Shown in pieces: positions 23,298 through 37,168 of a stretch of 64,000 nucleotides of DNA. Each line of letters starts with the position of its first letter. Positions within the stretch are counted from its first letter, which is position 1. The stretch is from positions 23,780 to 87,779 of the forward strand of contig RMBW01000130.1 in assembly GCA_004009845.1 (NCBI GenBank). The letters are read 5' to 3'. The notes below the pieces were generated by a model that was given only the letters and a program-made list of their open reading frames with translations, was not told the DNA's origin and ran no database searches. The translations under genes and the position numbers were made by a program. This DNA comes from Davidsoniella eucalypti (lineage: Eukaryota; Ascomycota; Sordariomycetes; Microascales; Ceratocystidaceae).

Positions 23298-24311
23298 GGT
23301 CACATATGAGCTAAATGACAACAAGTCCAAGTCTCTTGCTTAGCAATAATAATGTATAGAACCGGTTCCACGGTACGTTTTTATGTCAAAATCATCACAT
23401 TTATCAGTCTATTATATTCTCTCTATGCGTATAATATCACTGGCATCATATTAGTCTTTCTTGCACATCTCTCATACAAATAATTATAACATAGCGTCAA
23501 AACATATAACATTAATAGAAACAAATACGATTTATACCATCATCATAGTTTTACATGTATTGAAAGTGAACCATGCTCATGACGAACAAGCTACATAATT
23601 CTACACCTTTGTGTATTGTACTATCTCGACCTTGTCACATTCAAACAATGGTTATGTATAGTAGTATGACACTAATAGATTACATAGACAGAAACAAAAG
23701 TGAATATTATAATTGAGATTCGGGACAGGAAACAGAAACTATGGCAAGAGACATGGAACTACTAAACTTAAACAAGTAAACGCGTAGACACATCAAGAAT
23801 CGATGTAATAGGAAACAAGTAGAGGGGGTGAAAGGGTAAAGGAAAGGAAGAATGATCTAAGCAAGAAAGGTGAATAGATAGGATGATAGGAAAAAAAGAA
23901 AAGAAAAAGGCCGTAGAAAAGAAGTATCCAAAAAAGGGGGGAATGCAAAACTAATAAAAAAATAATAACGAAGCATGCAAATAAGGGTAAGAAAAGGAAG
24001 GTGATGAATATTTTGTAACCAGTCGAACAGAAAAAAACAAAAAAAGAAGTAAAAAAGTTGAAGATAAGTACGTACAAAAAGATCAAGAAAGTTTCCAAAT
24101 GAAAACAAACTAACATTCAAAATATGAGAAGAAATAAAAAAAGATCAAGAAAAATAGGAAGTAGAGTTCATATACAAAGTAGGGACTTTAGATCAAGGTC
24201 TTGGTGAACTAAACCATTACGTATAAAATCCTATCTTCAGAATTCCAAAAAAATTCCCTCATTCTCTTTTTTGGCTGTTCCATTATTCTCATTGGGACTT
24301 TTTTTGATACT
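23298..24311. other. Convergent intergenic, no gene seen
   Basis: A 1-kb spacer between two convergent stop codons. From about 23800 to 24180 the plus strand is strongly purine-rich (A/G) with many A runs. No gene was identified. The stretch probably contains the 3' untranslated regions of both neighbours. Confidence 0.55.
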
Positions 24312-27300
24312 TTATGCGCTCTGTCGGCTACTCTCATAAGAATCGCCTTCTTGTGTACACTCATCAGTGGCTAGGGAATCCTCCTCTTCATCATACATAC
24401 TATCGTCGACGTCTGCCATTAGTTTGTCCATGAACGATATGTAGTCAAACTGCGGCATGCCACGGTCAACTTGCATATCTGGGCCAGAGTGAGCCGGCAT
24501 AATCTCAGTCAACTTCTCGATAACCTCATCGGGAACCAGACTATGGCGTAGATCCATCTCGGTGACGTATGGCTTGCCGTCAGCCACTTCGCGGAAGGAC
24601 TGGAACACCTGTTCTGCTGAGTTTTGATCTTCGGTGACGTCGACCATGAAGCGAATGAACTGCTCGAAGGTAACGCGATCACGATCCCGCGATGTCTCGA
24701 CAAAGTAATCATGCATCTCGTCTTCGGAGAAGACTAGGCCCAGGGAAGCCAATGCAGCGCTGAATTCAAGTTCGGTCAGCGCGTTGCTATCAGTACGATC
24801 AAAGTGGCGGAAAACACTTTCGAACTCTTCCAGCTGAATAGGCGTCAGATTCGTCATGTTACGCGCCACCATTTGATTCTCGAGGAAGGATAGCTTTTTC
24901 TGTACTGAGGTCTTGACTAGACCAAGCTCGTATACTAGTTCATCCAGGGTGTATGTGGTAAAATCGTTCTCCTCGATGTTAGCCTCTTGGCACTGTGCAT
25001 CGACGGCATCGATGGTTTCTAGGTAGGCATCAAGAGGAGGGATCTTGAGGTTGAGCTGCTTCGCAAGCTCCAGTTGGTCCTCAATGTCACCCTCCAAGCC
25101 AGATATTGCTAGTTGCATGGCGTTCAGTGCAAGAGCGAAGTCATTAGCCTTATCGGCGAAAGACTTACGCAGAGCATTCTTGATACTATTGCGTGTTGTT
25201 AGTAACAATGTAGATAAGAACATGTGAAGATACCTCGGTGTTAGCTGTATCTTCAAAGCGGTTAGACTTACTCTCTGATAGTTTCGTTTATCAGCTGAGC
25301 ACGAGTCATTTCTGATTTGCTGAGACTTGACCATTGCACCTCCATATTATCCAGACTCAGGTGCTTTGGTGGTTCGTAGGGCCGTAGTCGGTACGTGCCC
25401 AATTTTGTCTTGATGTTACCCAAAAGAGTAGCTAGCTCAGTCTTTTCAGCGACCCATTGGCGCTTCTTTCCACGCTTGTAGCTAGAAAATTCGGTTGCTT
25501 GGGCTTTGGCATCAGTGTATGTACCTTCAAACTTGGCAGTTTGCCATTGCTCTTTTTGCTCTTCCAAAGCGGCTAGTAGAGCGGCCATACGACGCTCGTA
25601 AGCGCTTTGCATCTCCCATGCGCCCTGCATGTTGAGGACGAACTTCTCGACACGACGGCCGGCGTTCTCGACTTTTTCCATCTGTGAGAAGGCGTGGAAC
25701 CAGTAGGCAATGTACGTCATGAGCGAACGCTCGTCAGGCTTCGCCACATCGCATACATCTTCTACATCGAGCAGTTTTGGGATACCAATCTCGCGGTGGG
25801 CAATATCGAAGGCGAGCTGCATGTTGCCGCGGTGGTCGCTCTTATCTAGTTGATCGTAGTCGATCAGATCGGGGCGGTGGATATCTAGTAGGGCGCAGAA
25901 GGCCAGGCCATCGTTCCAGCTACTACTAAAGTCTCGCACATCCACCTCGTCGTAGCACGCAGTTTTACGCTGGCACCATAGTAGCAGACCCTCCTTGGCA
26001 GTCATGCCCTCTTCGTTGATGTCATTGATGGTGAAACGCAGAATGAGGGTCCAGATCAGACCCAGGATGATTTTTCGATTTCCGTCGACCACATCTTCGG
26101 CACCGATATTTGTCATTTGAATGCCTCGAGATTTGATGAAATCGAGAGCCAGGTTGGCGTTCTCGAAGCGCTGCACACGCAGCTTGGGCTTGGAAGCATA
26201 TCTACCAAGAGGCTCGTTCGCTAGACACTCTAGTAGATGGATAAGAAGAACCTATAATAATAATGATGTCAGTACGGCGGGTTGGCAGGCAAACACAGTC
26301 TAATCTATAAGAGCCGGGGTGACAGAGGAGGGAAACATACACCATCGCTAAGATCTTTGACCAGGTCATTAACCTGAAGGTCTCGGACCTCAATCTTTGT
26401 GTTCATCCTATATAACAAAAGGCAGATAGATTAGTCATATGTTGCACCGACCAATTGGTACATGCGCATTCAAAGTAGGGTACCCACCATTTTGTGAAAG
26501 TCTTTTGCTGGACCGTGATCCAGCGCTGTTGCTCGGCAAAGGCCATTCTAACGAGGCCCTGTTCCTTGGGTGGTTCGACTGCAGCAAGAGCTTCGGCGGG
26601 GCTCGACGCGGAGCGCTTGAATCTGTTGCGGACACCGCCGGCGTGGGAATGGGCAGCGTTGCCGGCACCAAACGAGACGCTTTTACTGGCTGACCGCTGG
26701 ATACGGGCGGCGTGGAGCTCTTGCTTGTTGTGTCGCGAGCGGCTGGTGGCAGAATTAGAGGTCGTAGAGGCGGTCGAGTAGGCGCGGGCTCTGAGGGAGG
26801 CCGAGGCGGATGGCGGCGAGGAGAAGACGGACGGGAAGGCAGAGGTAGTCGCCGACGAAGTAGAGGGCGTCGGGGGGAATGGAGAGCTCGAGCGGCTGTA
26901 CCGGGGAGACGGAGACGGGCAGTAGTCGGACGGGGGCGGCGAGGCGGCCGTGTAGGTAGAAGCAGCGTCAGTGGCAGAAACGGAAAAGGACGACGAGACG
27001 TCGGACAGGGCGATGCTGATAGTAGACGCTCGCAGAGCCGAGGCAGAGGACAGGGAAGCGCCGGAAGAGGATGACGAGATGGTCGAGGTGCGCGGTCGAG
27101 GCTGCGACTGGGGGACGCTGGACTTGAGGACAGAAGAGGTGAAAGATGAGGCAGACTGCTGCAGTAGTGGTGGACTGCAAGCACTCAAAGGCAGGCTAGA
27201 GGCAGAGGCAGAAGCAGAGGCAGGCGAGAGAGGAAAGTCGGTGTCTGGGATTGCTGCAGAGACAACAACAGTCGATGCAGGTTCGACAATCGAGACAGCA

Positions 27301-27983
27301 GTAGACGCAGCAGACTCGGTTGGCAATGGTGCGAGAGCGACAGCAGGACGAGGAGTTTGGGTGGACGCAGGCGATTCTGATGCTGTTGATGCTGGTTCTA
27401 ATGCTGACTCTGATGCTGATGCTGATGCTGATGCCACTGCCAATGCTGGTGGTTCTGCTTGCTGAAGGTCACAGTTGACGTGGTCGAGGACATGGTCATG
27501 CACTCGTAAACAAAAGCTGGGGAATGGGCTTCCAACGGGCTGTTCTGCTGCTTTAGTGGCGTTGGTGCCCTGTAGCAGAGCCGTCTCCTCTGCCTGTAGC
27601 ACAGCAGCAGAATCTGCACAAACAGTGCCGTTGCTGTTGTCGTCGCCTACCACGTTGCCCGACAAACCACCAGAGCCAGCGCTAGAACCAACACTAGACT
27701 CAGCACTGCCTACAGCACCGCCTACAGTGCCAACCAGATCGGCATTGTTGGCTGGTTCAACTGGCGTGCCAGCCACAGCCAATTTGTTCGGCTCGTCTAC
27801 AGCAGCAGCTGCTGCAGCCTCTTTAGCCCGCTGTTGGGCCACCAGATCAAGGTCAACTGGCTGGAAGTCTAGCAGCTCGTCATCGCTGTCTACTGCAGGC
27901 TTTGCCGCATCGTTAGCGGGTTCGGGTTCGGGCTCGAGCTCCGCGCCCTTGGTGTTGAGAAACTTTGAAAAAAAGCCCGCCAT
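24312..27983 (-). CDS. ain1: Alpha-actinin with long N-terminal extension, 4 exons
   Basis: Exons 27983-26488, 26407-26341, 26251-25272 and 25185-24312 (minus strand) give 1138 residues. Alpha-actinin cross-links F-actin, in fungi chiefly at the cytokinetic ring and hyphal septum. CH domain 1 (from about 487, FTKWMNTKIEVRDL...LGLIWTLILRF) and CH domain 2 (about 600-706, TAKEGLLLWCQRKT...YIAYWFHAFS) form the actin-binding head. A helical spectrin-like rod and a C-terminal EF-hand module follow. The loop DRTDSNALTELE lacks the usual acidic residue at position 3, and the second loop is degenerate, so calcium binding is doubtful. Residues 1 to about 485 are Ser/Ala/Pro-rich low complexity. Fission yeast Ain1 is 621 residues, so this tail is extra. 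The upstream in-frame codon at 28040 is GTG, hence the start at 27983. Confidence 0.9.
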
Positions 27984-30900
27984 TATAGGGGCTTGGGTCC
28001 CGTAGTTAGTTGCTTTAGCTCTGCTTAGCGCCCCTTTCACAGCTTTAGAAGCTTTTTTTAGCGGATAGAATAAAGACTGGGGCCAAAAGCTTCAGGGCTT
28101 CTCAGGGGTCGACCAGGCCAGACAATTCAAAATTCACGTGCCTAACAAAGGAAATGAAGCTTTGCTAGGCGGGGTGATTCAATGGGCTTGGTCTTATCGA
28201 TAAGACACTAATCAAAACGTCACTGTATGTATCTCAGCGGACGGCGGGTATCAAGTGGAGAGATGAAATCAAAAGACAAAAGAAAAGACGAAAAGGCATC
28301 AGGGCTCTAGGCCATAAAAAGAGATGAAAAAAGGGACAGTAGAAATGAAAGACACCGGGTCGGTTTAGAGAGAAAGATAATGTGAAAAAAAAAATGTGTG
28401 AGAGGTTCTCTTACAAAGAGACACCAAAGACAAACGATTCACAACTTCGTTTCAGCACAAGAAGTCTTGGACAGAAGAAGAAGAAAGAGAAAGAAAAAGA
28501 AGAGAAAAAAAAGAGACTTGTAACAGCTGCTCCATGTTGGGCCATCGTCAGTTTATACTTTCCAGATCTCTGTCCAACTATATTCACATGCCCGGCTTCC
28601 CCTCTTTCTTTCTTTTGCTCTGCCATAGCTCCGTAGCTCATACTCTTTTGCATTATCGTAACTGAAACATCACCAGTCTGATCAAAGCCTTCTTGTCGTC
28701 TATGCTTCCTACTACTAGTGTGAGGAGTTCGAAAGAGGCTTCCTCCTTCCCTCAGTGCCGTTTCCAACGTCTCCTCGCCCCTGTCAAAGTCTATAAATTG
28801 CAGCAATGGTAGTTGTAGCTCTACCTTTTGTGTCCTATTTTGTGCTGGGCAGCAGTTCGTTCTTGGTGCCATAGTATCAGGTACCGCACATACATGTACA
28901 TATACATGGTATCGGTAATAGTACCTGCTTCTCTGCCGGTACCTGCAGCCTTGCTTCAGAATCGCTTGTCTCTTCATCATCCTACCTGCTACTTGTTTGC
29001 TCACTATGCCCATCCCTTCTACATATGTACCTACGTATGTATGCATATAGACATATACATATAGTATAGTAATAGGGTACATATATTACAATTCGTAGTA
29101 ACATATCGTACAACTATATGAGTTAGCCGGATGCCGTAAAACACTATTGCGCGGCGCATCAACTACCCCTTCCCTCACAAGCATGCCAACGGGTCATTCA
29201 TGCGCCTACAAGAGCCATACAGAAGTTATGATTGCAAGGCAAGATAAAAAAGGAGCTCCAATATCGTTAGCTTCATTAGCAAAGATAAGATACTATTACG
29301 CAACCGCTTGAAGCAAAATAGTTGTGAATATTTCTACACTTCATGTCTTCTCCCGTTGTGAAAGGCCAAGAAGAGAGAAGAAGAAGAGTCTATAGCTCCC
29401 CAGTTCGGCTGTACCTCGAGCTCGGAATCTGGCGACTATCTCTGTGACTTGCGTCACAGCATTGACGATCACTTTTGATCGACGCGCCGGTTTAGAGTCT
29501 AAAGCCCCGTTCCCCTTTGAGATCATCAGACAAGCACACAAACAAGAGCAAGAAGTCATCATAAATCACTAGTTGAGCATAGTTTTACACAAGTAGCCGG
29601 TTTTCTATCGCTTCAAGATCACGGCTGTGAGATTTCTATTGGCGGTCTTTGTGTCTTTGCTTTAAGCGCGCTGCATGGGTATGCTGGTCTAATTTGGCTA
29701 CAAACCCTATATATTGGCTTATACAACCAAAGATTAACGTCAACTAGTCAACCATACTTAATATCGGAAACTACATAACATTGGCCCAGCTAAGCCAACA
29801 ATTCATAGTACGTGAATGTTACATATTTCTAAATGTGAATTTTATGTCATTGCAGAATGCATATCACCAAATAATCACGGGATACAAACAAGAGCCACCC
29901 CATTCTGATCGTTTCTTAGCAAGTTCTGTGCTCGCTTGATCTACTTGTTTCTTAGTATACACTTGTCCTGTCTTCTTATCATAGAGGGCTCTCCTATATA
30001 TATTTGCCCCCCCCTTGCGCCGTATCGAATGTTCTCCAAGTCCCAGATTCATGCAAAGATCCAGACTTGTAACAGGCCATGGGTCAGCATTTCACACCGA
30101 AGTCTAGCAGAACTTTGGATTGGGCAATCATGTACGTATACAATATGCAAATGAATTGATCAGTCTGATGATAATAAGATGTCTCTATTTGTCTGTAATT
30201 CCCCGATAATTGATCGTCCGGAAATGTCAATATTAAGCCAATAAAAGAGAAATTGTGTTTAATATATTTAGAGACATCTATGACATATGATAATCATTAT
30301 TCTAGGGGTTTTTAATTCATTAATCTTATGGAGCTAGAGTTTTGAACATTGTATTTTTAGGTTAACTTGGTGCCTTTTTTCTGCTACTCACTTAGGGTTA
30401 AACCGAACAGGGTTAAGAAAAACTTATATCTGATTTTTGCTCCTACCCCCTTCGACCTTGTTCCGCATTTCTGTTTTCTGTTCTTTTTTTGTAATTTTCT
30501 GGACCTCTATTAGGAGGGTTTCTTCGAGGGCCATTAGGGTCTCGACGTCTAACGATCCACCAGGGTCGGATCCACGTGATCCACATAAAGACGTAAAATG
30601 ATAAATAAATAAATAAATAATATCTCTTGATTTTCTGAGATGTACAGACAAATCGCTATCTCTGTAAGCAGTTTATATAATTTTCCATCTATGACGTCAA
30701 GCTTCTGTCTCTACTTTTACTGTGCCTTTTGATAGTAACTTTGACCTTTTTTTTGATTCTGAGACCAAAATCGGCTTCAAAAATGCATCACCGAAGTCGG
30801 ATCGTCCATTTCTGCACCCCGTAAAATTCTAGGATCTTGATTTGCTTGAGAATTTGTATACAAACCCTAACTTTCTGCTAGGTGAAGAGGAAAAAAAAGT

Positions 30901-30993
30901 CATACCATGCGTCGAAGATTGGTATTTTGAAGGTCGTCTTGACCCTTAAACATTATATTTGATAGACAGCACCAGCCAAACGACTGCTATACA
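27984..30993. other. Divergent intergenic with repeat relics, no gene seen
   Basis: A 3-kb region between the alpha-actinin start and the dehydrogenase start. The first kilobase is purine-rich on the plus strand, probably actinin leader. A decayed repeat lies at about 30309-30622 (separate entry). No other gene could be supported. Confidence 0.5.
30309..30622 (-). mobile_element. Decayed retroelement fragment (copy A)
   Basis: Read on the minus strand, 30622-30447 matches 40110-40268 of the plus strand over a core of about 75 bp (TTACGTCTTTAT... to CCTCGAAGA) plus weaker flanks. Its end (30334-30309, CTCCATAAGATTAATG...) matches the poly(A) micro-insertion at 37131-37168. A short open frame in the middle reads SDPGGSLDVETLMALEE, perhaps the start of a gag-like protein, but I cannot name the family. 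It is a relic with no complete gene. Confidence 0.6.
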
Positions 30994-32920
30994 ATGGCTT
31001 CAAGGCAAAGAATTGCGCCTTTGCTACGCTCATCGGTGCGCCGGACAGTTTATGGATCGGCTCCGGCACCGACCATCTCGTCCTGCATCCGGGCTGCCTT
31101 GCCGACCGGCACCGGACGTATCCGCTTCCTAGGCACGAGCGCGGTCCGTTCCGCTCCCGAGGTCAAGTTGACGGCCGAGAAGTACCCGGACATCCAGCGC
31201 GGCGCATATGGCACCGTGACGGCGGAACATGTGGCTCATTTCAAGAGCATCTTGGGTAACGCAAACGCGGTCATCGATGGCGTGACTGAGGACGCGACGG
31301 CGGATATCGAGCCCTTCAACGAGGACTGGATGCGCAAGTATCGTGGACAGAGCAGACTGGTTCTGCGTCCGGCGACTACTGGGCAGCTGAGCCAGATCTT
31401 GGCCTACTGCAACGAGCATAAGCTGGCTGTCGTCCCCCAGGGCGGCAACACGGGTCTTGTCGGTGGCTCAGTTCCCGTGTTTGATGAGATCGTCATTAGC
31501 ATGGCCCGTATGAACTCGGTAATCTCGTTTGACGACGTGAGTGGTGTTCTTGTCGTCGAGGCCGGTGCTATCCTAGAAGTCACTGATCAGTACCTTGCTG
31601 AGCGTGGCTACCTGTTCCCTCTGGATCTCGGTGCCAAGGGCTCGTGCCAGGTTGGCGGTAACGTGTCGACCAATGCCGGCGGTCTGCGCCTGCTACGCTA
31701 CGGATCTCTACACGGCAGTGTCCTCGGCATCGAGGCTGTCCTCCCCGACGGCCGTATCGTCGATGACCTGTGCACTCTGCGCAAGAACAACACTGGCTAC
31801 GATCTCAAGCAGCTGTTTATCGGTGCCGAAGGAACCATTGGTGTAATCACTAAGATTGCTATCCAGTGTCCTCAGCGCCCCAAGGCTGTCAATGTCGCCT
31901 TCTTTGGCCTGGAGAGCTTCGAGCAGGTCCAGCGTGCCTTCCGCGAGGCCAAGGGACAATTGGGCGAGATTCTGTCGGCATTTGAACTCATGGACTCGGA
32001 ATCTCAGCGCATGGTCAGCGTGGCCAAGGGCGCCAACCGCCCAATGGACGACTATCCGTTCTACTGCCTCATCGAGACCAGCGGCTCTAACGGCGAGCAC
32101 GACTACGAGAAACTGGAGAAGTTTCTGGAGGATGTTATGGAGAAGGAGATCGTGGTCGACGGTGTAGTTGCCCAGGATCAAACTCAGATCACCAACCTCT
32201 GGGGCTGGCGCGAGGGCATTGCCGAGGCTTTGGGCCACTGGGGCGCCGTATACAAGTACGATGTATCGATTCCTCTTGCCGAGATGTACACGTTAGTTGA
32301 GGATGTGCGGGTGCGGATGTCCGAGGCTGGCCTGATCGGAACCGGTGACGGTGATCTGGTTGCCGGTATTGTTGGCTACGGCCATATGGGCGATAGCAAC
32401 CTGCATCTAAACGTGGCGGCTCATCAGTACGACAAGAAGATCGAGGCGGTTCTCGAGCCTTACATCTACGAGTGGATTGCTAAGCGTGGCGGCAGCATCA
32501 GTGCTGAACACGGTCTTGGTGTGGCGAAGAAGAAGTTCATTGGCTACAGTCGCAATGATACAGTGTTAGGCATGATGAAGGACCTAAAGAAGCTGTATGA
32601 CCCGGTAAGTTCACTTTGTTTTTGTCCCCTTATCTTCCCTTTATTTTTATTTCGATGACTCCATATACTCTCATCGTTCCATGGCATCGGACTCCGATGC
32701 CGAGATATGTGATATAGCGGCTGCAAGTCTGAGATGCGGGTATAGTACGAGGTGACGACTCCTCTCATCAAACTATGTTTGTCTGCCCTTCGGACTGTCC
32801 CTTGCATGCCTTCGCATTCGCTTCAGAAACCTCCAAATCCTCTTCCAGAAGACATTGCTGACGCTTTTCTTTGTAATAAAATATTAGAACGGCATCATGA
32901 ACCCCTATAAGTACATCTAG
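30994..32920 (+). CDS. DLD2: Mitochondrial FAD-linked D-2-hydroxyacid (D-lactate / D-2-hydroxyglutarate) dehydrogenase, 2 exons
   Basis: Exons 30994-32604 and 32888-32920, with a 283-nt intron, give 547 residues. The second exon is only 33 nt and restores the family C-terminus YDPNGIMNPYKYI. Without it the frame runs into intron sequence. The first ~50 residues are rich in Arg, Ser and Ala with no acidic residues, fitting a mitochondrial presequence. The FAD-binding domain (PF01565) shows PQGGNTGLVGGSVP at 148-161. The FAD oxidase C-terminal domain shows GYGHMGDSNLH (about 461-471, metal-binding His) and AEHGLG (about 504-509). The family oxidises D-lactate or D-2-hydroxyglutarate and passes electrons to the respiratory chain or to pyruvate. 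DLD2-type rather than DLD1-type is my judgement from overall similarity. Confidence 0.92.
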
Positions 32921-35900
32921 AAATGTCTAGAACGCCCCCAAGACAAACCATAATAAAAGAAAAAAAACGGCAGGCGATCGTCGGCGCTGACTGCTCATTC
33001 CTTTTTCCCGGCAACCCTTTTTTCCCTATCTCTCCTTATCTTGAGGCTTCCCTTTTCTTCGTCTTCCTATTGGTACTTGCTTTTGCTAAAAGTTCTGGAA
33101 TATTGTCATGTTGTCTCTTCTCATTTCTGCTGTCTTACTAGTCCCCGCCTTGTTGCGCCATGTCTTACGTCGGTTAAGGAGAATGAGAAGAGCTACATGT
33201 GGCCGTGTCCTGTTTGCTTATGTGGGAGATATTCACTCATCATCTTCGCGTCAGGAGAGAAGATGTCTAAGGTTCGGTGAACAGGACGCAAACAGAAATG
33301 ATGTGATGGCACTATGAAAGCTACTTATACTTTACTGGTGCCACAATATACAGTAACTCAACAGTGATACCAAAGCCCCAATAAAAACTAGCCAATACAT
33401 CAAGCATGGCCCCCAACCGGCAGTACGTGATTGATCCAACAAATATGTCAACTCAGAGTTCAGAGATGGAAAGAAGAATAATGATAGATAGAAGGCTCCC
33501 GCCAGCACTGCGGAATACAAATAAGAGTGAAGCAAGGGGCTGCCATAGTGCTAGCTATCTTTGGAAGTATGGTCGATAGCGCCTTTGCAGTTACAGGGAA
33601 CAGGCTTAGCCAAGGACGGACGATGAACTAACAGTAAGGAAGGAAACGGGGTAGTAATTTGAAATAAAGTTTGCTAAGAAAGATGGAGAGAATGCCCTGA
33701 GCATATGGATTCTATCATCACTGACCTGCTATTCTTTTCTAGTACCTAGCAAAATAGGCAAATTCTACTGACAGGGGGAATGGATGGCTATCTGACGAGA
33801 GAGCAAATTGAGCTACTATCTACTAGTTCGTGGTTAACCGAAGAGTCTATTTGTCTGATATGATCTCAAATTACTGGCTTTAGTCTCCAAAGTCCACAGC
33901 GGTGCCTTAGTGACCATCGAGTTGGTCATCATGACTGGGACCGGGCGCCAATCGAGGCCAAGTTTGTTGGTTGATCGTATATTGGGGTTTGTGATGTGGC
34001 TAGGATATGACGCTTTCATTACTAACCGATGGTGGGGAAATGGCATTGCAGTATCAACTAGATGATATGATATCAGACGCCACCACAGCGTTAAATAGCT
34101 TGCTTGACTTTGTGATAGGGGCACCATGTCTCCAGCCTACCAACTAACACGGCGATTGGCTACGGGAACGGATCAATATACTGCCTCTTCTCCCCGAGAC
34201 AAGAGCTCTTTTATATTTCCATGTTTTCCTCTCCTCTTGCCTCTGTTCTCTGAAGCGACGTGATGTATGCCGGGGATATCAGACCAGGGGCGGTGGCTGA
34301 GGATGCATATATACATCTACTTAGCAGGGGGGGATATTGAACCGGAGACTATCCTATCTTTGCCTCGTCTTGTGTTGTCTTGAGGCCACGGTGGAGGCTG
34401 ATATTGGACAAGTAAGTTGTTAGCTACCATGACTACTTTGGCTTGTCCTCTCGTATTATCGAGAAGAGGGGGAAGTGTGTGCTATACAGATAGACATAGG
34501 GGACAATGGACCCGCCTATTCAGGCAGGCCTTTGAACATCCACGGTCTCTAATAAGACATGAATAAAAGTACATATAGACTATTAGCAGATATATCCATG
34601 TATGACCAGAGCTACTGTTACTATATACTTATAGGATTGGTACGGAATAGAAATTGATAGATATACTGGTGAGGTACATTTTTATATTCATACATATCTG
34701 GCATAGTGACGGGTTTTGTATGACTACCGGGATTATACTCGGAACTTACCGAAGTCTTCCAAAGACCTTTTGACGATTCTGTTACAATGGTTAAGCAAGA
34801 TAGGGCAACAAGAAAAAAGAAAGAGAAGGGAAGGTAGTGCGAAAAAACGTAATTTGGGGGTTGTTACCAAAACCTTGGGTTTTGCCATGATCTACTCGTC
34901 TTGAAGCCAAATGAAGCAAGATTATGGTTTAATAAAGGCTAGGGGGGGGCTGGGAAAGAGAGGAAGAGAAATCCTGGATCAAAGCACAAACAGAATAAAA
35001 ATGAAGAATGGCTGGAACTGAAGCTGCCTAGATTCAGATTCAGTAAGACGGGTAGACTTGGTTGGCAGGCTGACAACCTCGTTTCTCGTTTCTTGCTCTG
35101 GTCTGGCCGGCCCGGATTTGAGGGCAGGTTCCGTATGAGCAAAACCCTTGCAAGGCCGTCTGGGTATCCTCTGAGAGGAGTATCTGTAGTAAATGGACAA
35201 TAGGCTTTTGGGACTGGCGGTAGAGATACTGTGCTGCGCTGTACTCTAATAACAAGAAAATAAATAACAAGTGTGTGCTTGGCTGGCCGCGGGTTCGTAT
35301 AAGCCGCAAGAGGGGCAGAATAAAGAGGAGGAAAAAGTATACAAGACGGCAAACATGAGTAGCTGGAGAGAGACTGCGTCATAGCTCTACAATCGGGCGT
35401 AACGCACGAAAGGCAGACTCGCTGAATGGGCATCAGACCACTACTTTGACTCAGAGTACGACTCTACGCCATGATTTGAGTTAATGCTAGATTCTCCTGC
35501 ATCGACCGGTCAGAACAATAGCAAGCCTTTAGTTCTCGAACGGGACAAATTCTACGAGACATATGAGCTGAAATATGCTCCGCATGTAATATTAGTGTGG
35601 GTTGCGGGAGAGAAGGACACGGCAAGGCGATAAGGAGGAGACGACAGAGGCGTTTCGGTTCCAAGAATGTGAAAGTTGGCATGTGTGTGTGTGACGTACG
35701 CATGTATGTTGTTTTATATCATGTACACATGATTATCTACAAAATACAAGTCTACTAACGGGTGGATTATAGATATGAAGATAGATAGCATCTGATACTA
35801 CGGCTATAATGTATGTAGACAGTTATGGACACACGTCTAGTATGAATCCCATCGGACAACCAACATCTACCAGTGCCGTGACGATATGTAGCTACAATGA

Positions 35901-37130
35901 TGTTCCGAAAGATGCCTTTTCGAGGCGACTTCATGACATCTTGTCTACTAACAGTCACCCCACAACCCACTATGACAAGCATGCCAAAGCGGTCGAACAC
36001 GTGAATAGCACTGACATATTGCATGGAAAGGCAGAGTAAAGGAAGACTAGTGCATTTCCTGGAATAGGCATAGGCTTAGGGATCAGTCTAGGAGTGGGTG
36101 TCTACGAGGCCGCCAGCAAGTATCGTGATACGGGGTATATCCGTATTGGGACCACTACCCATAACGGATATGAGAAGACATGGCTGATATAAAACAGGGC
36201 ATATATGTACACTATAGCTGTGTAGCCCTAAGTCTTCCCCGAAAAAGCACAAGCGAGATCACAAAACCACCAAGTTGCAAAAGAAGAGACGAAGAGATAA
36301 TTCCAAAACAGCTAGAGCAGGAGTGAAACGATTATAAGCCTCGTTTCCCTTTTTTGATACAGAAGGGAAGGGAGGAAGAGGAACAGGAAGAAAAAGAGGA
36401 TGACTATTAGTAGGCATCATGAAAGCATTGGCGATATTTTTACAAACACTCCCACATGAAGAAACACTCCATAATACCGTAGGGTCTTGTTAACAGCTAG
36501 AAGTTCTCTCTGTGATATCGAAGCTTGTTATACAGGGCCTGACATGTCCTTCGTGGGTTTATCCGGGACAACAACCATCAAACAGGGCGTCCTATCGTGA
36601 CGATTGAATTACAGGTAAGCTTCGAGGTCCAAGACTGAATTTTCCGGTCACAGATGAGATATGCGTAAGCTCAGGTGTAAGCTCAGCTGCCTTGGTTGTG
36701 AATGTGCAGCTGTCTTTCATGTCCCAAGTTGTCCTATCCAGTCGAAGTGATCAGACATATGAATGTTTTGCCAGTTTATAAGGAATCAGGAATGATAGGT
36801 CGACCAGATAAAGAAGAGAGCCTGTCCTTTTGTCCATTGTCTTCCTTCTTCTCGTTTGGTCTATATTGTACCTGTTTTGGGGTATAAGTGTCGCACGAGT
36901 AGTACTGCAAAGACAAGGCTCGGAATTTCAGTAGTGATTGTGATATTAGGGCAGTACACATATTGTGTATCTACATGTATATACTTGACTCTGATACGTG
37001 TACTTGAATTATATTAAATAGAAGTGTACAGCTAAGAGTGATCCTGTAAACTCAGATTGGGGGTTGGTAGAAGTGGGAAAATATTGCGAGGACCAAGTCT
37101 TGCACGAATCACGATTAGCCGTAATAATGC

Positions 37131-37168
37131 TCCATAAGATTAATGAATTAAAAAAAAAAAAAAAAAAA
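37131..37168 (+). mobile_element. 38-bp poly(A) micro-insertion with 14-bp target duplication
   Basis: AGCCGTAATAATGC occurs at 37117-37130 and at 37169-37182. Between them lie TCCATAAGATTAATGAATT and a run of about 19 A. The unique part is also the end of repeat copy A (minus strand, 30334-30309), so this is a very short, 5'-truncated retroposed copy of that element's 3' end. Confidence 0.85.
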
